Below, piece by piece: positions 51,734 through 62,815 of a stretch of DNA of 64,000 bases. A program made the translations under genes and the position numbers. Position 1 is the stretch's first letter; each line of letters opens with the position of its first letter. The DNA is taken from positions 18,862 to 82,861 of the forward strand of contig JAHFWL010000291.1 in the NCBI GenBank assembly GCA_021292165.1, given 5' to 3'. A model generated the notes under the pieces. The model worked only from the letters and a program-made list of their open reading frames with translations. It did no database searches and had not been told where the DNA came from. Origin of the DNA: Shinisaurus crocodilurus. Lineage: Eukaryota; Chordata; Lepidosauria; Squamata; Shinisauridae.

Positions 51734-52149
51734 ATCCGTGTTTGTGTGAATGCATATGTGGGTGCTTTCTGTGCATGTATGTCTCTGGAGTGATTTCTGT
51801 CTGTCTCCCTGTGTCACTGGGGTGTGTGTGCTTTGATCTGGTTTCCCTCCTTTCCATTCCCTTAAACTTCACTCCTAGACATAGGATAGTTCAGATTCTG
51901 AGCTCTGAATTCACAGAAAGCACTCCAACCTCCAAACTCCGAGGTTGGGAAAGCAATCTTGGAGAAGGGGGCATTTTGGCAGGTGGGAATGGAAGGAGGA
52001 TGAGGTGGCCAGGATAGGAGCCACTCCTGAAGCCACTCCAACCTCCTTCCCTCCGCCTCTGAGATGCTGTCACTCGAAAACATCTGTCTTGTGAAAATGC
52101 AGGCCGGGAGGAATGGGAAGGAAAAGTTTGCCTCCACTGCTCCTCCCTC
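51346..52149. other. Simple-repeat-rich stretch, no gene
   Basis: TC and TG runs at 51,697-51,734 with GTGTATGTGTGTTTGTG around 51,588-51,610. Frames here are repeat-driven. Confidence 0.6.
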
Positions 52150-53437
52150 TCTACATCGGATGACCATGGGGGTTATGGTCATCTCTGGATATAAACTTTA
52201 TAGGAAGGAAAGGGAAGGGCATACTGGAGGAGGTGTTTCTCTGTACATAAAAGAGGGCATCATGTCCAGCAGGCTTGAAAACCTAAAAGGGGCTGTAGTG
52301 GGTGACAATACCTAGCTCCAAGACTAATTTAGTACTAGGATCATGCTATCATCCCCACACCAGAATACTCAGCAGGATCTTGAGATGGAAAACAAAATCA
52401 GGGAGGCCTCCAGATGAGGGCGTTCTGTAATAATGAGTGACTTCAGTTACCCCCACATTAATTGGATAAATGCATGTCCCAGTTAGAACAAAGAGCTTAA
52501 ATTTCTTGATGTCCTAAATGACTTTGCCCTAGAACACTTGGTCATGGAACCGACCAGGACGGAGGCAACCCTGGATTTAATCCTAAGTGTTGTTGCCTTG
52601 GATCTAGTATGAGATATAAATGTTGTTGAACCAACTGGTAATGGTGACCACAGTGCTATCAGATTTAATATATATTTAAGTGGAAGATTGCAAAGGAAGT
52701 CCAACACAATCACGTTTGACTTCAAAAGAGAACACCTCTCTAAAATGAGGGAACTGGTAAAAATGAGGTTGAAAGCAGGAATCAATCCCTTCAAAATGCT
52801 TGGAGATTACTCAAAACCACAATAACAGAATCTCAGATAGAATGTATACCACAGATTAGGAAAGGTAGTGTAGCAACAGGTCCAAGAGGTCACCAGCATG
52901 GTTAACGAGCAGTCTCAAGGAAGCTATTAGAGATAAGAAGGCTTCCTTCAGAAAATGGAAGTCTTGCCTAAGTGAGGAAAACAAAAGGGAGCACAAGGTT
53001 GCAGAAAAGGGCAACCAAAATGATCAAGGGGCTGGAGCAACTCCCCTATGAGGAAAGGTTACAGCAGCTGGGATTGTTTAGCCTGGAAAACAGGTGAGTA
53101 TGGGGATACATGATAGAGGTGTACAAAATGATGCATGGTGTGGAGAAAGTGGACAGGGAGACATTTTCTCCCTCTCTAATAATACTAGAACCCAATGGGG
53201 TCATCCCATGAAGCTGATTGGTGGGAGATTCAGGGCAGATAAAAGGAAGTACTTCTTCACACAGTGCATAGTTAAACTCAGATGTAGTGATGGCCCCCAA
53301 TCTGAAGGGCTTTAAAGAGAGATAGAACAAATTCCTGGAGGAGAAGGCTATCAATGGCTACTGCTCCTGATTGGCTATATGCTACCTCCAGTATCAGAGA
53401 CAATATGCCAGTATGCACCAGCTGCTGGGGAACATGG
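52150..53437 (+). mobile_element. CR1/L3-like LINE, endonuclease to 3' tail, internally deleted
   Basis: SGYKLYRKEREGHTGGGVSL and YIKEGIMSSRLENLKGA (endonuclease) near 52,180-52,300; TTGACTTCAAAAGAGAACACC and linker pieces follow; then GGCAACCAAAATGATCAAGG, AACTCCCCTATGAGGAAAGG, CTGATTGGTGGGAGATTCAG and the tail TATCAATGGCTACTGCTCCT. The RT core between about 52,985 and 52,990 is missing. Confidence 0.7.
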
Positions 53438-53669
53438 TCGGGGTCCTTTTTTTTTTACTTGATTAAATGGAAAGTTATTATAAATTAATAATAAGTTAAT
53501 TATAAATTACTTTGCTGTCTAAAATTGAAATACATTAAATTTTTAAAAGTTATAGAAAGACTTGATTTGCACACTGCACATATCTTATTTGTAGTGCGAA
53601 AAAACAGGAAAAAACAATACAATATTTAAAATGAAGAACAATTTTAATCAACATAAGCTTATTAGTATT

Positions 53670-53885
53670 TCAATGTGAAGTATGGGCCTGCTTTTGGCTA
53701 ATGAGATGGTCAATGTCCGGTTCCATATTTGTCACTGCTAGTCGTAACAAGTGATTCAAGTGTGCATCAATTAGTCTGGATCTGGTTGGAGATTTCAGAT
53801 GTTTCATTCGGGAAAAAGTCTGTTCACAGGCATAGGTGCTACCAAAGATGGTTGCTCCTGAGTCTGACTGGGTTTGCATGATCAT
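53670..53885 (-). pseudogene. hAT transposase, C-terminal dimerisation segment
   Basis: The minus-strand frame has DSGATIFGSTYACEQTFSRM then KHLKSPTRSRLIDAHLNHLL and RLAVTNMEPDIDHLIS. The block STY.CEQ.FS.MK..KS..R..L.D.HL...L is characteristic of the hAT C-terminal domain as found in ZBED/GTF2IRD2-type domesticated proteins and hAT transposons. The upstream coding part is lost to the SINE insertion and deletion. It identifies the family of the two non-autonomous copies at 20,341 and 62,816. Confidence 0.8.
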
Positions 53886-54300
53886 GTCAGGGGAAATAAG
53901 CCACGATGACTTATTTCCGCCAGTGCGCGTGCCGACTGCATGCCAGGGGGACTTGCATAATTACCCTTACCAGCACAGCTTGCTGTATCATGCAAACCCA
54001 TTGAGGGTGGCTTGTTGCCTTGGTTAACAAGTCACCAGAACCCATGGGCTGTTATAGGGTTCTGGGGTGGTTTGTTAGCCATGGCAACAAGCCAGTCTCA
54101 CCAGGTCCACACGACATGGCAAGCCGTGCCAGCGAGAGTAATTATGCGAAACCCCGTCACTGTCTCTCAGCCTGACCTACCTCACAGGGTTGTTGAGGAT
54201 AAAATGTAGGAGGAGGAGGATTATGTAAGCTGCCTTGGGTTCCTTGCATGGTAAAAGGCAGGGTATAAATATAATAAACATAAATAATACTCAGAAGAAA
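53885..54300. mobile_element. SINE-like insertion inside the hAT element
   Basis: CTCTCAGCCTGACCTACCTC then ACAGGGTTGTTGAGGATAAA and GGGTATAAATATAATAAACA form a tail common in squamate genomes. It interrupts the transposase frame just after DSGATI. Confidence 0.5.
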
Positions 54301-55379
54301 GCCCTGCTGAACTCCACAGGGCTTACTAGACAGCAGGGGCAGGAAACTATATAGAGAGGGGGCAGTGAGATTCCTCCCACCCCTCTATGCCCCCATAACA
54401 CTCTCCCCAACCCAAATGAGAGCTTTCCAGTTGCCCCAACTGGCCCAGTCTTTGCACTTCAACCATTCGCCGTCTCCCCGCCACCGAGCCACCTTCAAGC
54501 AACCTGCCTTGGGGGAGCTGCAACCATAGCCCAATAATTTGGGAGCAAACCAATACATTGAGAGAGAAAGAAAGGGCTAAGGATGCTGCCGTTTATTAGG
54601 AGCAAAACTTTCACTCCACATGACATGAATTACATTACATGTGGGGGGGCGACTCTTGTGTAGCTCAGAACCCTCCTATGCCCCCACCTCTCTCTATCCC
54701 TCCCCTTCCTCCCCCCTGCAGGAGATGCAGGGCGGCGGGCGGGCAGGCGGGCAATGCCCCGCCGCCGGTTCAGCTGCGCCTCCTCCCCTTACCGACGCAG
54801 GGCCTCCCCTGACACATCTTGGCCGCCGGGGGTGCGCGCTGCTGGCCGGAGGGGGCCGGGCTGGGGCGGAAACGGGCTCACCTTCGCCCGCCTTGTCCCC
54901 GCCGAGCAGAGCCTATCATGCCCAGCTCGGGCGCGCAGAAGGACCGCGGTGGCTGCGGCGTCCCAGGAGCGCGGGCGCCAAAAAGCGTGTGCGCGCGCGC
55001 GCGCAGGCGACGCAAATGAAAGCGATGCTCAGAGGGCGGCCGCAGACAGGGCTCCACCTGCTCCGCGTCGTCGTCGTCCTTTCGGTCCCTTTCCGTTCGC
55101 AGCTGACGGTGCTCCACTTACCCCACAGGGAGGCGGGCGGGCAGGCAGCCTGGGCCCACCGCCGGCTCATCCGCAATTCCTCCCCTTCCTCCCCTGCAGG
55201 AGACTCAGGGCAGCGGGTGGGCGGCCGGCCCGTGCCCTGCCACCGGCCCAGCTGCTCCTCCTCCCCTTCCCCCGCAGGGAGCTTCATCGGCCGCCGGGCC
55301 GGATGAAAAGACCCGAGGGGCCGGATGTGTCCCGCGGGCCTTAGTTTGAGGACCCCTGAACTAAGGTGTCACTGCAGCC

Positions 55380-55810
55380 CCATACCTGTACACACTAACT
55401 ATTCCAAAGTACAAAGAGAACTATTCTTGTTCTCTTTAACGTGCTGCCATCAGCACTATTAAAAGGACAATTTCATAAGATTCCCGTTAATAAACGGATA
55501 TGTCCATGTGGTGCTAGCGTAATAGAATCAGTTGAACATGTCCTCCTACATTGTATTTTTTATAAGGAATGCAGAAAGAAGTTAATTTCCCCACTATTAA
55601 CAGACTTTTCCGGAAGTAATCCTACCACCCTGGTATCAATTTGTTTAAGGGGTGTATCTTCTTATGTCACTGGAAGGGTTCCCAGCTTTTTTATGATTTG
55701 AATGCAAATTAGGGGGGAATATTATCCTCTTGAGAGAAGGAATCCTATAAACTGTATTCTGTTGTTATAATGGTTTTAACTGTTCTTTACAGTTTACATC
55801 AATTGTGCTG
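55380..55810 (+). mobile_element. Unassigned LINE, C-terminal zinc-finger end
   Basis: The plus-strand frame at 55,441-55,701 reads LPSALLKGQFHKIPVNKRI then CPCGASVIESVEHVLLHCIF. The C-x-C-x9-H-x4-C pattern with EHVLLHC is the terminal finger of the LINE family also seen at 33,217-37,650 and 46,738. It likely binds RNA or DNA in the intact protein. Ends with a stop and a short UTR. Confidence 0.65.
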
Positions 55811-55830
55811 GTCTGTGCCCGAAATAAGTA

Positions 55831-58818
55831 GAATCATAGAATCATAGAATCATAGAATAATAGCAAAGTAGAGCTTGAAGGGGCCTGCAAGGCCATCGAG
55901 TCCAACCCCCTGCTCAATGCAGGAATCCAGGTCAAAGCATCCCTGACAAATGGCTGTCCAGCTGCACCTTGAATACCTCCATATTGGGAGAGCCCACCAC
56001 CTCCCTACATAGTTGGTTCCATTGTCTTATTGCTCTGACAGTCAGGAAATTTTTCCTGATGTCTAGGTGGAATCTGGGTTCTTGTAACTTGAGCCCATTA
56101 TTCCGTGTCCTGCAAACTGGGATGATTGAGAAGAGATCCTGGCCCTCCTCTGCGTGACAAACCTTAAAGTACTGGAAGAGTGCGATCATATCTCCCCTCA
56201 GTATCCTCTTCTGAAGGCTAAACATGCCCAGTTCTCTCAGTCTCTCCTTATAGGGTCTTGTTTCCAGTCCCTTTATCATCCTTGTTGCCCTCCTCTGAAC
56301 CCTGTCCAGTTTGTCTACGTCCTCCTTCTTAAAGTGTGGTGCCCAGAACTGGATGCAGTACTCAAGATGAGGCTTAACCAGTGCTGAGTAAAGGGGAATT
56401 ATCACTTCACACAATTTGGAAGCTATACTTCTATTAATGCATCCCAAAATAGCATTTGCCTTCTTTGCAGCCACATCACATTGCTGGCTCATATTCAGTT
56501 TGTCATCTACCACAATTCCAAGATCCTTCTCCCTTTTAGTATTGTTGAGCCAAGTGTCCCCCATTCTGTAACTCTGCATTTGGTTTCCTTTCCCTAGGTG
56601 CACCACTTGGCATTTATCCCTATTAAATTTCATTCTGTTATTTTCAGCCCAGCGCTCCACCCTATCAAGATCTCTTTGAATTTTGTTTCTGTCTTCCATA
56701 GTATTAGCTATTCCACCCAACTTTGTGTCATCTGCAAATTTGATAAGCATTCCCTGCACCTCCTCATCTAAGTCATTAATAAAAATCTTGAAGAGCACTG
56801 GGCCCAGGACCGAGCCCTGTGGTACCCCGCTCGTTACCTCTCCCCAGTTTGAGAAGGAACCATTGATAAGCACTCTTTGAGTCCGATTCTGTAGCCAATT
56901 GTGGATCCACCTGATAGCTGTTCCATCTAGCCCACTTTTAGCTAGCTTGCTAATCAGGATATCATGAGGCACTTTGTCGAAAACTTTGCTGAAGTCCAGA
57001 TATATGATGTCCACTGCATTCCCACAGTCCACAAGGGAGGTTACCCGATCAAAAAATGAGATCAGATTAGTCTGGCAGGATTTGTCCTTGACAAATCCAT
57101 GCTGGCTTCTAGTAATCACTGCATTGTTTTCAAGGTGCTTGCAGACTGACTTCTTTATAATCTGCTCCAAAATCTTCCCGGGGATTGATGTCAGACTGAC
57201 TGGCCTATAGTTCCCAGGTTCCTCCTTCTTGCCCTTTTTGAAGATGGGAACAACATTTGCCCTCCTCCAGTCATCTGGCACTTCACCTGTCCTCCATGAT
57301 TTCTCAAAGATGATAGACAGTGGTTCTTAGAGTTCTTCTGCCAGTTCCTTTATTACTCTTGGTTGCTGCTTGTCGGGCCCTGCAGATTTAAACTCATTCA
57401 GAGTAATCAGGTGCTCCTTGACCATTTGTCTATCAACCGCAAGCTGCAATCCTGCCCTGGTGCCCCTTCAGTCAGCACTTCAGGTTTGCCAGGGGGGTCA
57501 TAGACCCTCTTTTGGGAGAAGATCGAGCCGAAGTAGGAATTGGACATTACTGCCTTTTCTTTGTCTTCTGTTATCAATTTGCCATCCTCATTGCATAGTT
57601 GAACCACCATTTCTTTCCTCTGTCTTTTAGTATGCATGTATCGGAAGACAGCTTTTTTGTTGCTTTTAGCATCCCTTGCTAACCTTAGCTCATTCTCAGC
57701 TTTAGCCTTCCTGACACTATTCCTGCAGTTCTGTGCTACCTGCCTGGACTCTTCCCTTGTAGCCTGTCCTTCCTTCCACTTCCTATACGTGTCCTTTTTT
57801 GTTTTCAGGTCATCTGTGAGTTTATTGTGAAGCCACATTGGCTTCTTCTGTTGCCCTCCGCCATTTTTTCTTGTGGGAATTGTTTGCCATTGTGCCTTAA
57901 GAATTTCCTTTTTAAAAAACTCCAACCCATCCTGTATTCCTTTTCTCATTAGAGTCTCTTGCCATGGGACCTTACTTATAATTGTTCTGAGTTTGTTAAA
58001 ATTGGCTTTCCTAAAATCCAGGGTACACATTTGGCTACACTCAGCTTTTGCTTCCCTTAGAATCAGGAACTCAAGTATAACATGGTCACTTCCCCCCAGA
58101 GTTCCCGAAATTGCCACTTTATCCACTAACTCATCTCTGTTGTTTAGAATCAGGTCAAGGATAGCCGATCCTCTAGTTCCTTCCTCCACTTTCTGTAGGA
58201 GGAAGTTATCAGCAACACCGATCAGGAATTTCTTGGAGGGGCCATATTTGGCAGAATTTGTCTCCCAACAGATATCGGGGAAATTGAAGTCACCCATACT
58301 ACCACACCATGCCTCCTTGAAACATTTGCAATTTGCTTTTCAAAAGTTTCATCCTCGTCTTCTCCCTGATTGGGTGGTCGGTAGTAGACTCCAACCACCA
58401 TGTTTGTCTTATTCTTTGCCCCCTTTATTTTAACCCAGAAGCTCTCAATGGGGCTGCCAAGCTCCTCTTCCTGTATCTCTGTGCAGAGATACGTATCTTT
58501 AACATACAGCACAACTCCACCTTCCTTTCTGTTGCTTCTGTTCTTTTTGAACAAGTTATACCCTTTAATTGCTGTATTCCAGCCATGGGAGTCATCCCAC
58601 CAGGTTTCAGTTATCCCTATCAAGTCGTATTTGCCCTCATGTATCAAGAGTTCAAATTCGTCCTGTTTGTTGCCCATACTCTGGGCATTAGTATAGAGAC
58701 ATCGAAGACTATGTGCTTTATAGTCTGACTTTTTCCCTACATTTTTTGGTAGACTATCATTGGGCACCTCTGAAGCTGTGCTCTCCGTTGTGGCACAGAG
58801 GCCTTCTTCCATTGTTAC
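55831..58818 (-). mobile_element. CR1 LINE, most of ORF2, spans the duplication boundary
   Basis: The 3' tail (plus strand) is GAATCATA repeated three to four times at 55,831-55,862, the classic CR1 octamer run. Continuous through RT and endonuclease to about 58,818, where homology ends 5'. It crosses 57,992, the left boundary of copy B, without disturbance, which marks that junction as ancestral. Confidence 0.9.
55932..58812 (-). pseudogene. CR1 ORF2 endonuclease-reverse transcriptase, frameshifted
   Basis: Start MEEGLCATTESTASEV at 58,812. Endonuclease blocks LRCLYTNAQSMGNKQDE, IGITETWWDDSHGWN, VVGVYYRPPNQGEDED, then (after a one-base deletion at about 58,297) MGDFNFPDICWE. Linker 57,990-57,407 with a frame change and stop near 57,330-57,410, then the RT frame 57,281-55,932: NVVPIFKKGKKEEPGNYRPV, IIYLDFSKVFDKVPHDILIS, GVPQGSVLGPVLFKIFINDL, IKFADDTKLGG, NRDKCQVVHLGKG, ending HLSGML. 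The FADD catalytic motif is intact over an open 449-codon frame; the shifts kill the full protein. Confidence 0.85.
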
Positions 58819-59286
58819 CCCAAGTAAATGAAGATGACCTTCCCATTATCATGGGGAAAGTATTTGCCAGAGGGTCTTCTTTAGGGACAGGTGAGAATTT
58901 CATTTCCATTTGGTTTGATAAAAAAATTACCGAAATTTAAAACTTCTCCATTTTCAGGACAAAAAGTATTTGAGATTTTAATGCAGGAGAAACTGAAACC
59001 AATACATTCATCCCTCCAGGTGCAAAGCTTTGAGTGCTTACATCTTATAAGATTGGGTTTAAATCCATGTGTATTCAAAGATGTTAGTGCGTTATTAAAG
59101 TTGCTACCTCTTTTTCTTTTTTTCCCCCTTTCTTTCTTTGACAGGTACAACATGGTTATCTCCATCTTGGGAACACTTGTACCTATTGAAATTGGTTAGT
59201 GCAGTGATGTGAGAGAGTCTTGTTTCAGTTTGTTTGTCACAAATGGAACCTGCCAAGGTTTAGAAGGAGAGGTGCACGGGCTAGGG

Positions 59287-59544
59287 CAGGGCTTCTCAAC
59301 CAGGGGGGAATTCCCCTCAAGGGGGGAAGTTTAGGGTTTCGGGGGAGGAATTGGGACCACAGACTCAAACTGTTGGAATACTGATCTTTCTACAAATCAC
59401 AATTCTACAGATTGTACATAATGTACAGCACATCACACCTTATTGTATGGCACAGATTAAGTCAGACAATCTTGGAAAGGGGGGAATGACATTCTGACAT
59501 ATGGTGAAAAGGGTGTGTGGGTTAAAAAAGGTTGAGAACCACTG
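59287..59544. mobile_element. hAT MITE (copy B)
   Basis: Same ends and flanking GGCTAGGG/GGTTAGGG as 16,880-17,137; inserted before the duplication. Confidence 0.75.
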
Positions 59545-59950
59545 GGTTAGGGAGTTATGAGCCTATGAAATCCAGTTGATGGATTTTTCATAGTGCAGTG
59601 TGGTGGCATTGGGAAGAAAAGCAAGTGAGAAAGTCACAACAGTGCCTATTTATGATGGGCAAAGCACATAGTGAATATGCACTGTTGTGCCTTTCTAACT
59701 TGTTTTTCTTTTTTTGGTTGGAGTGTCCCGTTGCTGTTGTTTTGACCTTGCAAGAATGGCCATTTCACGGTCCCAACCTTGTCCTTCCTTAAAGCACAAG
59801 AATTGGAGGCCCCAGTAAAATGTGCCTTAGGATTAGAATGTGGAACTGTCAATTACTCAGCCACCCCCCTCCACCATCCTCCCTGTTCCCTGCAGCATTT
59901 ACAGAAACTAAAACAAAAGACAGTTCATATCCCATCAGTGCCTATGTGAA

Positions 59951-61077
59951 GTGAGGGTGCCTTGCATCAATGTGCACCACGATATGCCACCACATATGCC
60001 ATTATATTGTCCATTCACCCATTCACTTTCCGAGCACTTCACAGTTCCTTTTTGTTTTCTTTCCATCCAGCATAGTTTGGTGATCATCAGGAAACCTAGT
60101 CATCTCATTGTTCAACTCAGGTCTGACAGAGCCCTTTCCAAGAGTCTTATGCCTGATTATATCATCCTGCATCAGATTCCCGGGGCAAGGGCTGTTGCAT
60201 CCAGGTTGATCCAAAATGAGGTTTCTGCCATCCATGATTGAATCATGAATGGAGTGATGGTGGCTTTGTATGACTTGAGAGCTGGCTGGGTGAACTGTAA
60301 GCTGTGTCCATCAGCCCATTTCATGCTGCTTCAGGGTAGTCTATAGGGTTTGGAAGAGAAATTCATTGTTCTTTTTGAATTCTACCTGCATCTTAAGGCC
60401 TCTGGTACAGGCAAATACCAATGTGGAGTGTTTCTACCTTCTGTTTGGCACTTGTGGCAAATTGGGGATTTTGCTGGTGTGCCGCTCACCAGCAGTCTCC
60501 ATATCTAGCTGACAGGGGTGGTCTCAGACTTATTGAAGGCTCCCAGAATAATTTCCCCTGGGGGACTTCAACACTCATCACAGGACTGTCTTGTCTGGGG
60601 AAGCTCAGGATTTCATGGCTACAATGACAACCATGGGGCTCTGCTCTCAGCATGTAATTCGGTCCAACACATGGATCAGGATACACTCTCAGTTAGGTTT
60701 TCTCAGCTGGAGGATAGTGATCTGAAAGTGATGGTTTTGACATCTATTCCCTTCTCATGCTCAAATCACATCCAGTTGTGGTTTAGACTGTCAGGGACTG
60801 TACACCTCTGTAAGGTTGGGGCAGCTATTGAAATGGTCTGCCCCTGAAGGCTAGTGGATTCTGATGGAATGTTGAGGCCTACAGGGGATTTTCTGACTGG
60901 TTTGGTTGGCATAACAGTTGAAGGCCTAGCTGACCTCTGGTATGGAGAGATGACTTGTACAGCTGACACAATCACTCCCCAAAACCTGCTTCCATTGAAG
61001 AGACCCATGAAGCTGGGGGCAATGATAAAAGCAGGAAGGCAGGTGGAGAAAAGCTCATGAGGAGTCCAATCAAACAT
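59951..61077 (+). mobile_element. L2 LINE remnant (copy B)
   Basis: Counterpart of 17,545-18,680 with the same frameshifts (for example VMVLTSIPFSCSNH and GDFLTGLVG); see that entry. Confidence 0.55.
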
Positions 61078-61994
61078 GAGTGAAAGCCCTTTATTGGGCC
61101 TACACTGTGGTGGAATTGAAGAAATAGTTCTTCTCTTCCATCATTGCATCCTCTCAGTGTTATTCAGTGGAGCTTTTCCAAGCAGCATAGGGCCTTTTGA
61201 AACCTGTCCTGTGCTTATACACACTCAGACATCTGGGTTCACTATCAGAGGGAATAATCAATTTATTGTCAAGAGAAAAGTGGTCCTTACAACGTATTAA
61301 TCTTCTCCAATTACATGTTGAAAGCACAAGCAGGGAATATTAATATCAACAACTTTGAGAGATTGACCACAACCAAGTCCATGACACAATGGGAATATCC
61401 TCAGGAGCTACTTCCAAACAACGTCATGGACAGGTACATTCAGAAGAATGGTCAAGATGCAAAACATTGATCGATAGGGATATTGAGCATGTTGTGATTG
61501 TGTCATGTCATTAACTGGACTGTAGACAACCACATTCCACCCAGCTTAGTAGATGTACACACTTCAGGAATGCAATCTATTTCAAAGGTCAGCATGGAGC
61601 TCCCTATAATGGATGACAAGAGGTTTGAATGTCTGCCGGTGAGATTCCTTTGGAGGCCAAGTAATTGCGGCATGCATGTTCTTGACAAAATGAGTGTAGA
61701 TTAAGATGAGCATGAACTCCACATTTCCTAATTGATAAAAAAAAAAAGAAAGAAATGAGATGTTCAGAAGTTCTTGTTGAACAGAATGTTATTTGTTATT
61801 AGTTTGAAAAGCAAATCCTTCCAACCCGTGGTGCGCCTAATCCCAGCCTTCAACATTACTTTTTCTACAATTTTGGTGGTTGTATACACAGTTTAGTTTC
61901 TATGTCTCATAAGCTGAACAGGGCAAGGAAATGGAAGCGAGAAGGAAGGTTTGGGTGTGTTATGATGGGACTTTGTATAAACTGTAGGTAAGTA

Positions 61995-62250
61995 CTGTAA
62001 TACCTTGGATTGAGAGCATAATTCGTTCCGGAACCGTGCTTGTAATCCAAAACACTCTTATATCAAAGCGAGTCTCTGGCGGGCGTGAGCGGGGCCGATT
62101 TCGCGCCCGCTCGAGGGCAAGCGGTTACATCCCTACAATTACTTGTCTTGCAAGACGTCGCTTGTTTATCAAGTCAAAATTTATTTTAAAAAATTGCTTG
62201 TCTTGCAAAACGCTCTCAGACCAAGTTACTTGCAATCCAAGGTATTACTG
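61995..62250. mobile_element. Tc1/mariner-like MITE (copy B)
   Basis: Counterpart of 19,511-19,764; the left end is mutated to CTGTAATACC, TA flanks kept. Confidence 0.8.
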
Positions 62251-62815
62251 TATATGAAGACTCTTTACATAAGCACAAGCCATATGTTTTTTTTGGTCAT
62301 GTGCTACTTTGGAAGCCCTGATGAGAATAGGGAAGGATGTGAAATTAATTAAGTTTGCATTCTTTTTTAAAAAAACTTTGTGCTTCAAGAAGCTATGCAC
62401 GGACCAGAGCACAGTGATACAACAATATTGTTTTAATTTCATTATGGCTAGCAAAATCCCATGTGACTGCCTGTAACCCTCTGAACTCGGAGGATTACAG
62501 GCATCCAATCATCTGTTGGAGGCACTGGGAGGGGTCTGGATGCAAGGATGGCTTCCATGCTCCCCTCAGCCTGCAAAAGACTCGGCCATCTATGTTTTAT
62601 TGCCCCCGTTGCAAGGGGGGGATGAGGCCCTGCCTGGATTTGTCATATCACTCCTTCCCTCCCCGCCCCCTAGAACTCCCCCTTAATGCCAGCTCCAAAG
62701 TCGTTCCTGTGACCTCAGAGCCGAAGGCCGTGCAGACAGAAGGCAAGGGCAGAGGAAGAGTGATCCGCATTTCCGAGGTCGGAGCTGGTACTCTGACCTG
62801 TCCGGCTGTCTAGAC

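Larger units (their letters stand above)
53443..55359 (-). mobile_element. hAT element with transposase remnant, left end truncated
   Basis: The right end AGTTTGAGGACCCCTG (55,344-55,359) and GC-rich subterminal sequence match, in reverse, the left part of the element at 20,341. 53,443-53,545 matches the reverse complement of 21,800-21,890. The left terminus is missing where it meets the LINE tail. Two partial internal repeats (near 54,720 and 55,195) carry CTGCAGGAGA(T/C).CAGGGC.GCGGG. A SINE-like insertion occupies 53,885-54,300. Confidence 0.75.

Noticed and set aside
61498..61704. Frame in copy B that resembled an integrase zinc finger on first look
   Set aside because: The HHCC residues could not be placed consistently in one frame, and copy A lacks the segment; not supported.
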